Assembly: GCA_003388555.1 (NCBI GenBank)
Contig: QQVD01000025.1
Coordinates: forward strand, 62,001 to 126,000
Length of the DNA: 64,000 nt
Direction: 5' to 3'
Source of the DNA: Acidobacteriota bacterium
GTDB taxonomy: Bacteria; Acidobacteriota; Thermoanaerobaculia; Multivoradales; Multivoraceae
Shown: positions 10,517-19,314 of the stretch, piece after piece
Layout of the letters: each line of letters opens with the position of its first letter
Position numbering within the stretch: the first letter of the stretch is position 1
Notes under the pieces: generated by a model
What the model saw: the letters and a program-made list of their open reading frames with translations, nothing else
What the model was told of the DNA's origin: nothing
Databases searched by the model: none
Made by a program: the position numbers and the translations under genes

Positions 10517-10897
10517 TCAAGAATCAGAAGCCGGCATGGCGGACAACGGCCACCCTCGTTCCAGCATGCGCGTCCGCGCGAGTTCGACGATGAACTCCGC
10601 GATCGCGTACCCACCTTCGAAGAGCTGGTCGTTCGTGATGCGCAGTACCAGCCACCCGTCGCGGCAGAGAGCAGCCTCCCTTCGCTCATCGCGATCCACC
10701 CGTTCTCCCATGTGGCTCTCGCCGTCCAGCTCGACGATCAGCCTCGCCTTGCGGCAGGCGAAGTCGGCGACGTAGTCGAGCACCGGCATCTGGCGGCGAA
10801 AGCGCACATCGCTCCGGCGCAGCTGCGACCAGAGCAGCCTCTCGGCCCGGGTCATCCGTCGACGGAGCTCTCTTGCTCGTCGGACTTGCTCTCTCAT
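10517..10897 (-). CDS. DUF559 (Vsr/restriction-endonuclease-fold) protein
   Basis: 126 residues from the ATG at 10897. The DUF559 core is complete: MTRAERLLWSQLR, RFRRQMPVLDYVADFAC, RLIVELDGESH and LRITNDQLFE. The Asp, Glu-x-Asp and His positions resemble the PD-(D/E)xK very-short-patch-repair fold, so a DNA-nicking activity is plausible, but no function is established for this family. The frame is open upstream to 11125, but that part matches repeat sequence, so I chose the internal ATG. Family-1 palindromes lie on both sides of the gene (10376-10470 and 11056-11217) and inside the next gene, lhr. Confidence 0.85.
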   Translation of the reverse strand: MREQVRRARELRRRMTRAERLLWSQLRRSDVRFRRQMPVLDYVADFACRKARLIVELDGESHMGERVDRDERREAALCRDGWLVLRITNDQLFEGGYAIAEFIVELARTRMLERGWPLSAMPASDS

Positions 10898-11276
10898 CGG
10901 TGGGGAGAACGCGCCTGGATGCGGACGTCTGACACGACCCGGAGGCCCACTCACGCGGAACGGAGAGACCGCGAGCCGACCCGCTTGGATGGCACTGAGA
11001 GCCCGCGAACACTGAAGCGGATTCCTGGCCATCCAGTCTGTTTCTGCAGCGAGTTCGCTTGACGGAACACCCCCACGCCAATGCGAGCGACACGCGATCC
11101 TGCCCGTGAGAGAGATTCGCCTCACGAGACACCCCCACCTCTTTCCTCCCCCTGAAGGCGCAGTTTCGCCTCACGAGACACCCCCACCTTTGTCCTCCCC
11201 CTAAAGGGGGGAGGATGTCGGATGGCGCGCGCGACCCGGCGCCAGCCACCATCGCGACCCCAACCCGCCGCACTGC
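10898..11276. other. Intergenic stretch between DUF559 gene and lhr, repeat-rich
   Basis: The divergent promoter region for DUF559 and lhr. About half consists of family-1 repeat units. No clear -35/-10 pair was seen. Confidence 0.6.
11056..11217. repeat. Palindromic repeat, family 1 (upstream of DUF559 gene), tandem units
   Basis: Three successive units. The first, partial unit reads TTGACGGAACACCCCCAC. Two fuller ones read CACGAGACACCCCCACCT, a spacer, then TCCTCCCCCT and a purine arm. The last has the full arm AAAGGGGGGAGGATG; the middle one is cut short after CCTGAAGG. These units are in the opposite orientation to the one at 10376, so they flank the DUF559 gene head to head. Confidence 0.8.
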
Positions 11277-14200
11277 ATGCAGAATGCACCAGTGAGCGAT
11301 ACCTCCCCCACCTCTCCCCTCTCCGCCTTCTCCCCACCCACCCGCGCCTGGTTCGACCAGTCGTTCGACGGCGCGACGCGGGTGCAGGCTCTCGGCTGGG
11401 AGAAGCTGGTGGCGGGAGACGACGCGCTGCTGGTGGCGCCGACGGGCAGTGGCAAGACGCTGGCGGCGTTCCTCTGGGCGATCGACCGTTGCGCCCAGCT
11501 GCCGCCCGACGCCGAGGCCGGGGTGCGGGTGCTCTACGTCTCGCCGCTCAAGGCGCTGGCGTACGACATCGAGCGCAACCTGCGGGCGCCGCTGGTCGGC
11601 ATCCAGAACGCGGCGCAACGTGCCGGCGAGGTGGTCCGACGCTCCGAGGTGCACGTGCGCACCGGCGACACCCCGTCGCGCGAGCGCGCCGCGCAGACCC
11701 GCAGGCCGAAGGACATCGTGGTCACCACGCCGGAGTCGCTCTTCCTGATGCTCGGCTCGCAGGCCGCGACGACGCTCGACACCGTCGAGTGGGTGATCGT
11801 CGACGAGATCCACGTCTTCGCGCCCTCCAAGCGCGGCGTGCACCTCAGCCTGTCGCTCGAGCGCCTCGCCGAGCGCACCCGCGCGGCCCGCGACGCCGAG
11901 CCGCAACGCATCGGCCTCAGCGCCACCGTCAAGCCGGCCGACCAGGTGGCGGCGTTCCTCGGCGGCGACCGCCCGGTCACCGTCGTCGACGCCAGCGAGC
12001 CTGCACACCTCGACCTGCGGGTGCGCATCCCGGTGCCCGACCTCGACGCCCTCAGCGAGCAGCAGCGCGGCTACGGCCCCGCACGCGGCGACGCCACCGC
12101 CGGCCCGCGCAGCACGGGACTCATGGGCCCGTACATGACCGCCCACCTGCGGGAGATCGGTGCGCTGCCCAGGGCTCGATCCGACGACGGACTCCCCGGC
12201 GAGCCGCTCCTCCCGCCCGATCCCTCCGACTCCGACGGTTCTCCCCTCCGTGAGCAGGGCAGGAGTGGGAGTGCAGACTCCGACTCCCTCCCCCTTCAGA
12301 GGGAGGGCAGGGGTGGGGGTGCACCCGAGACGAGCTCGTCACAGCGCGGCCAATCCGCCTACGGCTCGATGGCCTATCCCAAGCCCGCCGAGCAGTCCGG
12401 CATCTGGCCGACGATCTACCCCGAGCTGATCGAGCTCATCCTCCAGCACCGCACGACGATCGTCTTCACCAACTCGCGCGGCCTCTGCGAGCGCCTGTCG
12501 CAGCGGCTCAACGAGCTGTGGGCCGACCGTGTACGCCTCGCCCAGGCCGAGCGTCTCGAGGAACTGGAGGCCGAGGGGCTCGACGCCGACTCCGCTCCCG
12601 GCTTCGACCTCGGTTTCGATCCCGAGGCGCCGATCCCCGACCTGGTCTCGGCCCACCACGGCTCGGTGGCGCACGCCCGACGGGCGGAGATCGAGGAAGC
12701 GCTCAAGGCCGGACGGCTGCCGTGCATCGTCGCCACCAGCTCGCTCGAGCTCGGTATCGACATGGGCACGGTCGACCTGGTGGTGCTGGTCGAGTCACCA
12801 GGCTCGGTGGCGCGCGGACTGCAGCGCGTAGGCCGGGCGGGGCACGGCGTCGGCGAGCTCAGTCGCGGCGTGATCTTCCCCAAATTCAAGGGCGACCTGC
12901 TCGAGTGCGCGGTGGTCTCCTCGCGCATGCTCGACGGCACCCTCGAGCCGATCGCGGTGCCGCGCAACCCGCTCGACGTGCTCGCCCAGCAGATCGCTGC
13001 GATGTGCGTCGACAAACCTCGTACCCCCGACGAGATCCTTGCCCTGGTTCGCCGCGCCCACCCCTACCGCGAGCTCAGCGAGGAGCTGCTGGTCTCGACG
13101 CTCGACATGCTCTCGGGCCGCTTCCCGTCCGACGACTTCGCCGACCTGCGCCCCCGTCTGTCGTGGGACCGCTCGGCGGACGTCCTGACGGCCCGGCGCG
13201 GTACCAAGCAGGTCACCATCTTCAACGCCGGCACCATCCCCGACCGCGGCCTCTTCAGCGTGCACCTCGGTCCCGACGGGCCGCGCATCGGCGAGCTCGA
13301 CGAGGAGATGGTCTACGAGAGCCGGGCCGGCGACGTCATCCTGCTCGGCGCCAGCTCTTGGCGCATCCTCGAGATCACCCGTGACCGCGTCGTCGTGCAG
13401 CCGGCTCCCGGCGAGCCCGGCCGCATGCCCTTCTGGCACGGCGACGGCCCCGGCCGGCCGATCGAGCTCGGCAAGGCGCTGGGCGAGTTCCTCGGCGAGA
13501 TGCAGGTGCTCGACGCAGCGGCGATGCGCCAGCGCCTCGCCACCACCACCCCGCTCGACGACAACGCGATCTCGAACCTGATCTCCTACCTCGAGGAGCA
13601 GAAGGAGGTCGCCGGCGCACTGCCGACCGACCGCACCATCGTCGTCGAGCGCTTCCGCGACGAGCTCGGCGACTGGCGCATCTGCCTGCTGACGCCGTTC
13701 GGCTCGCGGGTGCACGCGCCGTGGGCGATGGCTCTGCAGCAGCTGCTCACCGAGCGCGCCGGGTTCGGCATCGAGACCATGTACACCGACGACGGCGTGG
13801 TGCTGCGCCTCGCCGACAGCGACGAGCTGCCCGACGTCTCGGGGCTGTTCCCCGATCCCGAGGAGGTCGAGGACCTGGTGGTCGACCAGGTCGGCTCGAC
13901 CGCGATGTTCGCCACCCACTTCCGCGAGAACGCCTCGCGCGCCCTGCTGCTGCCGCGCCGCCGCGCCCAGGGCCGCACGCCGCTGTGGCTGGCGCGGCTG
14001 CGCTCGAAGACGCTGCTCGCCAGCGTGCGGCGCTTCTCCAACTTCCCGATCGTGCTCGAGACCTACCGCGAGTGCCTGCGCGATCTGTTCGACGTGCCGG
14101 CGCTGGCCGACATCCTGCGCCGCATCCAGAGCCGCGACATCAAGGTGGTCGAGGTCGAGACCGAGAGCGCCTCCCCCTTTGCGCGCTCCCTGGTCTACGC

Positions 14201-17057
14201 CTACATCGCGCAGTACCTCTACGAGCAGGACTCGCCGATCGCCGAGCGCAAGGCGCAGGCGCTCACCCTCGACCGCAACCTGCTACGCGAGCTCGTCGGC
14301 CAGGCCGAGCTGCGCGAGCTGCTCGATCCCATCGCCATCGCCGAGGTCGAAGCCGAGCTCCAGGCCCTCGCCCCCGATCGCAGGGCAAGGGACGCCGACG
14401 AGCTGCACGACCTGCTGCGCCGCCTCGGCGACCTGACCTTCGAGGAGATGGTCGAGCGCAGCGCGCCGCGGGAGTTGGGCGATGAAGGTGAGAGAGCGAC
14501 CTCGCACAGCAGCGGTGGCGGTTCCGCTTCACCAGACGCATGGATCCCAGCCTCCGCTGGGATGACGGAGCAGAGGCAGAGTCGCCAAGGAGCGGCAGAA
14601 CCCGTCACGAGTTCGTCACCCGAAGAGACCGATGCCAATGCGACGCCGGAGCAGGGCGAGCCTCCGACTCCCCTCCCCCTGGACCAACGCGAGCATCCGA
14701 CTTCCCTCCCCCTGCAGGGGGAGGGCCAGGGTGGGGGTGCCCCAGCAGCGAGCGCGTCACTCGAAGACCAGATCGCCCCCATCGTCCAGTCCTGGCTCGA
14801 CACCCTGGTCCAACAGCGCCGCGCCGGCGCGGTGCAGATCGGCTCGGTCGCTGCGGAGGTCTCACGTCGCGACCTCACCGCTTCACGAGACACCCCCACC
14901 TCTGTCCTCCCCCTGACGGGGGAGGATGCCGAATCCGATCCCCTCTCATCTCAGAGCCCTGCAGATTCCGAGTCCCTTCCCCTCCAAGAGAACGGCGGCG
15001 GGGGTGCCCCAGCCCTTCGCCAAGCCACGGCCGCATCCCTGCGCCACATCGCCGCCGACGACGCGGGCCGCTACCGCGACGCACTCGGCACGCAGCCGCC
15101 ACGCGGCCTGCCGCTCACCCTGCTCGAACCCGTCGAGCGCGCCCTCGAGTCGTTGATCGCCCGCTGGGCCAGGACCCACGGCCCCTTCCTCACCGGCCAG
15201 GTGGCCGAGCGCTTCGCACTGACGCCGTCGCAGGTGGAGCCGGTGCTCGAGGGGCTCGAACGCAGCGGTGCGCTGACCCGCGGCGAGATCCGTCCCGGCG
15301 GCACCCACCGCGAGTGGTGCGACGTCGAGGTGCTGCGACGGATCAAGCGGCGCACCCTGGCGCGGCTGCGCGGCGAGGTCGCCCCGGTCGACGCCAGCGT
15401 GCTCGCCCGCTTCCTGCCGCGCTGGCACGGCCTCGAGCCGGTGGCTGTGCAGCCTCCCGAGGAGCACTTCGACCCGCGCAACGACCCGCGCCTCGGCGCC
15501 CGTCCCGCCGGCTACCGCCCGCCGCGCCGCGCCGCGCCCGATCCCGAACGCCTGCTCGACGAGGCCCTCGACCAGCTCGAAGGCGCCGCCCTGCCCTGGT
15601 CTTCGCTCAGCCAGGTGATCCTGCCGGCGCGCGTCCCCGGCTTCACTCCCGACCTGCTCGATCTGCGCGCCGCCGCCGGCGAGATCGTCTGGGTCGGCCG
15701 CGGCGCCCTCGGACCCTCCGACGGCCGTATCGCCATCTACCGCCGCGACTCCGCCGCGGTGCTCGCCGTGCCGCCGTCGACATCGACCGCGAGCACCAGC
15801 TCCTCCCCCTTCAGGGGGAGGCTGGGAGGGGGTGACTCAGAAGCGAGCTCGTCCCAGACCACCAAGCGATCGGCTTCACGAGACACCCCCACCTCGATCC
15901 TCCCCCTGAAGGGGGAGGATGCAGACTCCGATTCCCTCCCCCTTCAGGGTGAGGGCCAGGGTGGGGGTGCCCCAGCCACGAACACTTCACAGAGGACTTC
16001 AGAAAGCACTTCGCAGACCACCCCCACCGACCTCACCACCCTCGCCACCACCATCCTCCACCTCCTCTCCCAACGCGGCGCCTGCTTCACCACCGAGCTG
16101 CACCAGCGCCTGCGCCGCGAGCACGAGGATCTGCCCGCCAGCGAGCTCGAAGAGACGCTGTGGGATCTCGTCTGGGCCGGCGCGATCACCAACGACACCT
16201 TCCTGCCGCTGCGCACCCTCGGCGCCGCGAAGAAGCCCTCTCGCCGAAGAGGCTCGGCCGCCGCTCCGCTGGTGCGCGGACGCCGCTCTCTGCGCGGCCG
16301 CCTTCAGCCGGCCGGACGCGCTTCGCGCACCGCCGCCCGCTCCACTCTCGCCGGCGGACGCTGGGCGCTGGTCGAGGATCTGCTCGATCCCGAGCGCACC
16401 GACACCGAGTGGGCGTTCGCCACCGCCAATCTGCTGCTCGAGCGCCACGGCGTGATCTCTCGCGAGACGGCGCTGGCCGAGGAGATCCCCGGCGCCTTCG
16501 CCGCGCTCTACCCGACTCTCCGCGCCATGGAGGACGCCGGGCGGGTGCGCCGCGGCTACTTCGTCGAAGGCCTCTCCGGCCGCCAGTTCGCCCTCGCGGG
16601 AGCCGTCGAACGGCTGCGCGAGGTGCGCGGCGAGGCCGAGCGCAGCGGCGGCATCGACGGCGCCACCGCAGCCGAGATCGACGTGCTCGCCGCCCTCGAT
16701 CCCGCCAACCCCTACGGCGCCGTCCTGCCATGGCCGGATGGCCGCATCGAGCAGGGTCCGCGGCCGCGCCGCGTCGCCGGCGCCTGGATCGTGCTCGTCG
16801 AAGGCGACGCGCTCGGCTTCGTGGAGTCGGGGCTGCGTTCGGTGGTCACCTTCCGCCCCGCCTTCGCCCGAGCGGGAGCCCGCCGTGCCTCCGAGGCCCT
16901 CACCGCCGGCCTGCGCGAAGTGATGCGCCGCGAGCGCCGCCGCTCCCTGCGCGTCGGCAAGGTCGACGGTGAGGACGCCACCGCGTCGGCGATCGGCGCC
17001 GAGCTCGCTGCCGCGGGCTGGGAGCGCGAGGAGAGCGGCTGGCGGGTGGGGGTCTGA
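11277..17057 (+). CDS. lhr: Giant Lhr-type helicase with repeat-derived inserts
   Basis: Superfamily 2 DNA helicase of the Lhr group (DNA repair, 3'-5' unwinding), 1926 residues against roughly 1500 usual. Motifs: APTGSGKT (54-61), DEIH near residue 176, LSATVKP, TNSRGLCERL, and the motif V-VI block SSLELGIDMG...QRVGRAGHG near residue 490-525. The Lhr core, winged helix and long C-terminal part follow. The extra length falls in four Ser/Gly/Pro-rich segments at residues ~321-356, ~1128-1161, ~1200-1248 and ~1507-1570, each encoded by family-1 palindromes. A fifth, at ~1087-1098, reads DAWIPASAGMT from a family-2 palindrome. All keep the frame, so the protein should still be made with long loops. 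A GTG at 11292 is an alternative start; neither has a strong ribosome site. Confidence 0.92.
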   Translation: MQNAPVSDTSPTSPLSAFSPPTRAWFDQSFDGATRVQALGWEKLVAGDDALLVAPTGSGKTLAAFLWAIDRCAQLPPDAEAGVRVLYVSPLKALAYDIERNLRAPLVGIQNAAQRAGEVVRRSEVHVRTGDTPSRERAAQTRRPKDIVVTTPESLFLMLGSQAATTLDTVEWVIVDEIHVFAPSKRGVHLSLSLERLAERTRAARDAEPQRIGLSATVKPADQVAAFLGGDRPVTVVDASEPAHLDLRVRIPVPDLDALSEQQRGYGPARGDATAGPRSTGLMGPYMTAHLREIGALPRARSDDGLPGEPLLPPDPSDSDGSPLREQGRSGSADSDSLPLQREGRGGGAPETSSSQRGQSAYGSMAYPKPAEQSGIWPTIYPELIELILQHRTTIVFTNSRGLCERLSQRLNELWADRVRLAQAERLEELEAEGLDADSAPGFDLGFDPEAPIPDLVSAHHGSVAHARRAEIEEALKAGRLPCIVATSSLELGIDMGTVDLVVLVESPGSVARGLQRVGRAGHGVGELSRGVIFPKFKGDLLECAVVSSRMLDGTLEPIAVPRNPLDVLAQQIAAMCVDKPRTPDEILALVRRAHPYRELSEELLVSTLDMLSGRFPSDDFADLRPRLSWDRSADVLTARRGTKQVTIFNAGTIPDRGLFSVHLGPDGPRIGELDEEMVYESRAGDVILLGASSWRILEITRDRVVVQPAPGEPGRMPFWHGDGPGRPIELGKALGEFLGEMQVLDAAAMRQRLATTTPLDDNAISNLISYLEEQKEVAGALPTDRTIVVERFRDELGDWRICLLTPFGSRVHAPWAMALQQLLTERAGFGIETMYTDDGVVLRLADSDELPDVSGLFPDPEEVEDLVVDQVGSTAMFATHFRENASRALLLPRRRAQGRTPLWLARLRSKTLLASVRRFSNFPIVLETYRECLRDLFDVPALADILRRIQSRDIKVVEVETESASPFARSLVYAYIAQYLYEQDSPIAERKAQALTLDRNLLRELVGQAELRELLDPIAIAEVEAELQALAPDRRARDADELHDLLRRLGDLTFEEMVERSAPRELGDEGERATSHSSGGGSASPDAWIPASAGMTEQRQSRQGAAEPVTSSSPEETDANATPEQGEPPTPLPLDQREHPTSLPLQGEGQGGGAPAASASLEDQIAPIVQSWLDTLVQQRRAGAVQIGSVAAEVSRRDLTASRDTPTSVLPLTGEDAESDPLSSQSPADSESLPLQENGGGGAPALRQATAASLRHIAADDAGRYRDALGTQPPRGLPLTLLEPVERALESLIARWARTHGPFLTGQVAERFALTPSQVEPVLEGLERSGALTRGEIRPGGTHREWCDVEVLRRIKRRTLARLRGEVAPVDASVLARFLPRWHGLEPVAVQPPEEHFDPRNDPRLGARPAGYRPPRRAAPDPERLLDEALDQLEGAALPWSSLSQVILPARVPGFTPDLLDLRAAAGEIVWVGRGALGPSDGRIAIYRRDSAAVLAVPPSTSTASTSSSPFRGRLGGGDSEASSSQTTKRSASRDTPTSILPLKGEDADSDSLPLQGEGQGGGAPATNTSQRTSESTSQTTPTDLTTLATTILHLLSQRGACFTTELHQRLRREHEDLPASELEETLWDLVWAGAITNDTFLPLRTLGAAKKPSRRRGSAAAPLVRGRRSLRGRLQPAGRASRTAARSTLAGGRWALVEDLLDPERTDTEWAFATANLLLERHGVISRETALAEEIPGAFAALYPTLRAMEDAGRVRRGYFVEGLSGRQFALAGAVERLREVRGEAERSGGIDGATAAEIDVLAALDPANPYGAVLPWPDGRIEQGPRPRRVAGAWIVLVEGDALGFVESGLRSVVTFRPAFARAGARRASEALTAGLREVMRRERRRSLRVGKVDGEDATASAIGAELAAAGWEREESGWRVGV
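12238..12345. repeat. Family-1 palindrome inside lhr, insert 1
   Basis: GACTCCCTCCCCCTTCAGAG, then GGAGGGCAGGGGTGGGGGTG, sits between the two RecA domains of Lhr (residues ~321-356). It is translated as a segment around LPLQREGRGGGAP. A weaker half-unit with CAGGGCAGGAGTGGGAGTG precedes it. Confidence 0.75.
14537..14570. repeat. Family-2 REP-like palindrome inside lhr
   Basis: Stem ATCCCAGC (14544-14551), loop CTCC, stem GCTGGGAT (14556-14563), flanked by GCATGG and GACGGAG. It is the inverted orientation of the copies at 1721 and 20114, translated in frame as DAWIPASAGMT. Confidence 0.75.
14660..14760. repeat. Family-1 palindrome inside lhr, insert 2
   Basis: CTTCCCTCCCCCTGCAGGGG, then GAGGGCCAGGGTGGGGGTG and CCCCAGC, preceded by a degenerate unit. 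It is translated as a segment containing LPLQGEGQGGGAP (residues ~1128-1161). Confidence 0.75.
14875..15020. repeat. Family-1 palindrome pair inside lhr, insert 3
   Basis: A left unit (TTCACGAGACACCCCCACCT, then TCCTCCCCCTGACGGGGGAG) and a right unit in the other orientation (CTTCCCCTCCAAGAGAACGG, then GGGGGTGCCCCAGC) form a head-to-head pair. It encodes RDTPTSVLPLTGED and later LPLQENGGGGAP (residues ~1200-1248). Confidence 0.75.
15795..15985. repeat. Family-1 palindromes inside lhr, insert 4 (three units)
   Basis: One unit at about 15797-15835 (CTCCCCCTTCAGGGGGAGGC). A head-to-head pair follows at 15872-15977 (TTCACGAGACACCCCCACCT ... CCTCCCCCTGAAGGGGGAGG, then CCCTCCCCCTTCAGGGTGAG ... GGGTGGGGGTGCCCCAGC). 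This pair is the cleanest copy in the window and nearly matches the intergenic units at 11117-11217. Confidence 0.8.
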
Positions 17058-17143
17058 TTCGCCACTCCTGCACACCGAGAAGCTGTCGCCTGCCGGTCGC
17101 CGCCACAGGGTCGGAAGCCGCCGCAGTCTGACATCATCGCTTC

Positions 17144-17377
17144 GTGAAGGGCGTCGACGTCGGAGAGGCCAGGCTCTTGCTGGCCGCACTTCTCGAACGC
17201 GTTCTCGCTGGCGAAGAGGTCGTCCTCGGCGAGGGCGGCAAGCCTGTGGCGAAACTGGTGCGTTTCGACGCTCCCACCGCGCCACGCCGACCCGGGGCAT
17301 TGAAGGGACGCATCACGATCGGCGACGACTTCGGAGCGCTGCCGCCGGACCTCGCGGGTGCCTTCGGAAGCGATTGA
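17144..17377 (+). CDS. Phd/YefM-type antitoxin, apparently orphan
   Basis: 77 residues. The pattern VGEARLLLAALLERVLAGEE, VVLGEGGKPVAKLV, RRPGALKGRITIGDDF matches the Phd/VapB group whose C-terminus contacts a PIN toxin. The usual downstream start of a VapC toxin (a short Leu-rich strand ending in the first catalytic Asp) is absent: the next bases encode nothing PIN-like before the desaturase. It is therefore an orphan or the remnant of a lost module. It starts at GTG, 86 bases after lhr, with no clear ribosome site. Confidence 0.7.
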   Translation: MKGVDVGEARLLLAALLERVLAGEEVVLGEGGKPVAKLVRFDAPTAPRRPGALKGRITIGDDFGALPPDLAGAFGSD

Positions 17378-17599
17378 CTGCTCTGCCGACGGCAACGGCC
17401 TCCTCCTGTGCCAGGCGACCGGGGCCTAGGAGGAGCCAGGCGTCGCCGCGCAGTCGAGGAGCGCGAGTCCCTCAGCCCTCTTCACCCAGAGAACACGACT
17501 GATCGGCAGAATCACCAGAAAGCGACAGAATCGACTGGGGCCACGGTGAAGCCTCGGAGCTCACCCGAAGCACCTGCAGCACAGCGCTCCTTTGATCCC

Positions 17600-18631
17600 A
17601 TGCACATGAACCCACAGCCCCTGAGCGAAGCGGCGCGCTGGAAACGTCTCCTGGCGCCCTACACCCGTCCCGACGATCGCAAGGCGATCGCGCAGCTCGC
17701 CGTCACCGCGACGCTTTTCGTCGCCCTCTGGCTGCTGATGCTGAAGGGCTACCAGCTCCTGGGTTGGTGGGCGCCGCTCCCGCTCGCCCCCTTCGCCGGC
17801 GGTCTCCTGATTCGCCTGTTCATCTTCCAGCACGACTGCGGCCACGGCTCGTTCACCACCTCGCGCCGGTTCAACGACGGGCTCGGTTTCGTGCTCGGTG
17901 TGCTGACCCTGACGCCCTACCACTGGTGGAAGAAGAACCACGCCATCCACCACGGCACCTCTGGCGATCTCGATCGCCGCGACATCGGCGACGTCACCAC
18001 CCTGACGGTCAGGGAGTATCTCGACCTGCCCTGGCACAAGCGTCTCGGCTACCGGCTGTACCGCAACCCGCTGGTCATGCTGGTGCTGGGCCCGATCTGG
18101 CTGTTCGCGGTCAAGCACCGCTTCCCCTTCGACACGCCGCTGGCCTGGCGCCGCGAGTGGCGGGACGTGCTGATCAACAACCTGGTGATCGCGCTGCTCC
18201 TCTTCGCTGCCGCGAAGACCATCGGCCTGCAGGCCCTGCTCGCGGTGCACGGCCCGATCTTCGCGGTGTCCGCCATCGCCGGCGTCTGGCTCTTCTACGT
18301 GCAGCACCAGTTCGAGGACACCGTGTGGAGCCGCTCCGGCGAGTGGGACTTCTTCGACGCCGGCCTGCACGGCAGCTCGTTCTACGACCTGCCCGCGGTG
18401 CTGCACTGGTTCACCGGCAACATCGGCTACCACCACGTGCACCACCTCGCCAGCCGCATCCCCAACTACGAGCTGCGCCGCTGCTTCCGCGAGGTCGAAG
18501 AGCTGCAGCAGGTGCCCCACCTCGGCCTCCGGCAGAGCCTCGGCTGCCTGCGCCTCAAGCTCTGGGACGAGGACGCCGAGCGCATGGTGGGATTCGGCGG
18601 GCTGAAGAGGGCAAGCGGAACGTCGGCCTAG
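17600..18631 (+). CDS. Membrane fatty acid desaturase (DesA/omega-6-like)
   Basis: 343-residue di-iron membrane enzyme that inserts a double bond into fatty acyl chains of membrane lipids. The three histidine boxes are intact: HDCGH near residue 81, HAIHH near residue 114, and HHVHH near residue 280. Hydrophobic segments include LAVTATLFVALWLLMLKGYQ and FAVSAIAGVWLFYV. The ATG at 17600 is preferred; a second at 17606 (MNPQP) is equally possible. An open frame upstream adds 64 residues without membrane character. An electron donor (ferredoxin) is expected but is not encoded here. Confidence 0.9.
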   Translation: MHMNPQPLSEAARWKRLLAPYTRPDDRKAIAQLAVTATLFVALWLLMLKGYQLLGWWAPLPLAPFAGGLLIRLFIFQHDCGHGSFTTSRRFNDGLGFVLGVLTLTPYHWWKKNHAIHHGTSGDLDRRDIGDVTTLTVREYLDLPWHKRLGYRLYRNPLVMLVLGPIWLFAVKHRFPFDTPLAWRREWRDVLINNLVIALLLFAAAKTIGLQALLAVHGPIFAVSAIAGVWLFYVQHQFEDTVWSRSGEWDFFDAGLHGSSFYDLPAVLHWFTGNIGYHHVHHLASRIPNYELRRCFREVEELQQVPHLGLRQSLGCLRLKLWDEDAERMVGFGGLKRASGTSA

Positions 18632-18647
18632 CGAGGTTCCAGCCTCA

Positions 18648-19031
18648 CTAACCCTCGTTCAGCTCTTCGAGATCGGCAAGGTCCTTGGGGCGACCGGAGG
18701 CCCGCTTGTTGGCCAGCAGGTGGCGACGACCGAGGATCGGGACCCGGATGCCGTCCCATTCTGCGTGGTCTCGATCAGGCCAGGCCTCGTCGAAGGCCAC
18801 TCCGCTGATTCCGGTCAGCAGGTCGATCCGATTCGGTGGCCGACCGAGCTGGATCACCTGGTCGGGCTCGAGGAAGGTGCTTTCGTCGGCTCCCGCTCCA
18901 CCGAATCCGAACTCCTCGAGCACCGCGACGATGCGAGCAGCGTTCTCCACCGTCCGACGGACGAAGAGGTCGATGTCGCCCGTGTAGCGGGGATGTCCAT
19001 GGAACGCGACCGCATGCGCTCCGACGACACA
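18648..19031 (-). pseudogene. AbiEii-like nucleotidyltransferase, 5' end lost
   Basis: What remains begins CVVGAHAVAFHGHPRYTGDID. The GxHA...D-x-D pattern is typical of minimal nucleotidyltransferases of the AbiEii / MNT type, the toxin half of type IV-like modules. The rest (RIDLLTGISGVAFDEAW, GRRHLLANKRASGRPKDLAD) fits this family. The first ~20 codons are missing: a 276-bp element with inverted-repeat ends abuts the gene at 19032. A chimeric frame reads from inside that element (ATG at 19226) into the gene, but the added residues are not nucleotidyltransferase-like. The small partner gene at 19315-19509 lies just beyond the element. Confidence 0.75.
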
Positions 19032-19307
19032 GGGGCTTGCTGAAGAAATCCTGTGGGCCTCGTTTCGAGCGCCGTTGGTCTCAGATCCTGTGGCGTGCGA
19101 GAGATGGCAATGCGGTGCCATTGTGGAGCGAGTACAACGCAGGAGATGATCCAACGCCGCCGAAACCCCGAGGGCGCGGGGGTTTGCGCCGCCTGATGGC
19201 ACAGGCTCTCCTCGACGAATGAACACCGCATCGCCTGCGTCGATCCAGCACCATCAAGCCACGCAGATCCCCGCGCGAGGCTCCGCAGGACCTTTTCAGC
19301 AAGCCCC
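19032..19307. mobile_element. MITE-like element, 276 bp, in a nucleotidyltransferase gene
   Basis: The ends are inverted repeats of 22 bases: GGGGCTTGCTGAAGAAATCC at the left, and at the right (read inward) GGGGCTTGCTGAAAAGGTCC; the first 13 bases are identical. It has no transposase. Short elements of this kind are usually moved in trans by a full-length IS. No clear target duplication was found, and about 20 codons of the target gene are gone, so a deletion probably accompanied or followed insertion. Confidence 0.7.
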
Positions 19308-19314
19308 TTGATAC

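Noticed and set aside
10375-11217. CRISPR array
   Set aside because: The repeated units are palindromic, irregularly spaced, vary in sequence and orientation, and recur inside lhr, so they are interspersed palindromes rather than CRISPR repeats with spacers.
17374-17600. PIN toxin after the Phd-type antitoxin
   Set aside because: No frame here has the short Leu-rich start and acidic motifs of VapC, so the antitoxin is reported as an orphan.
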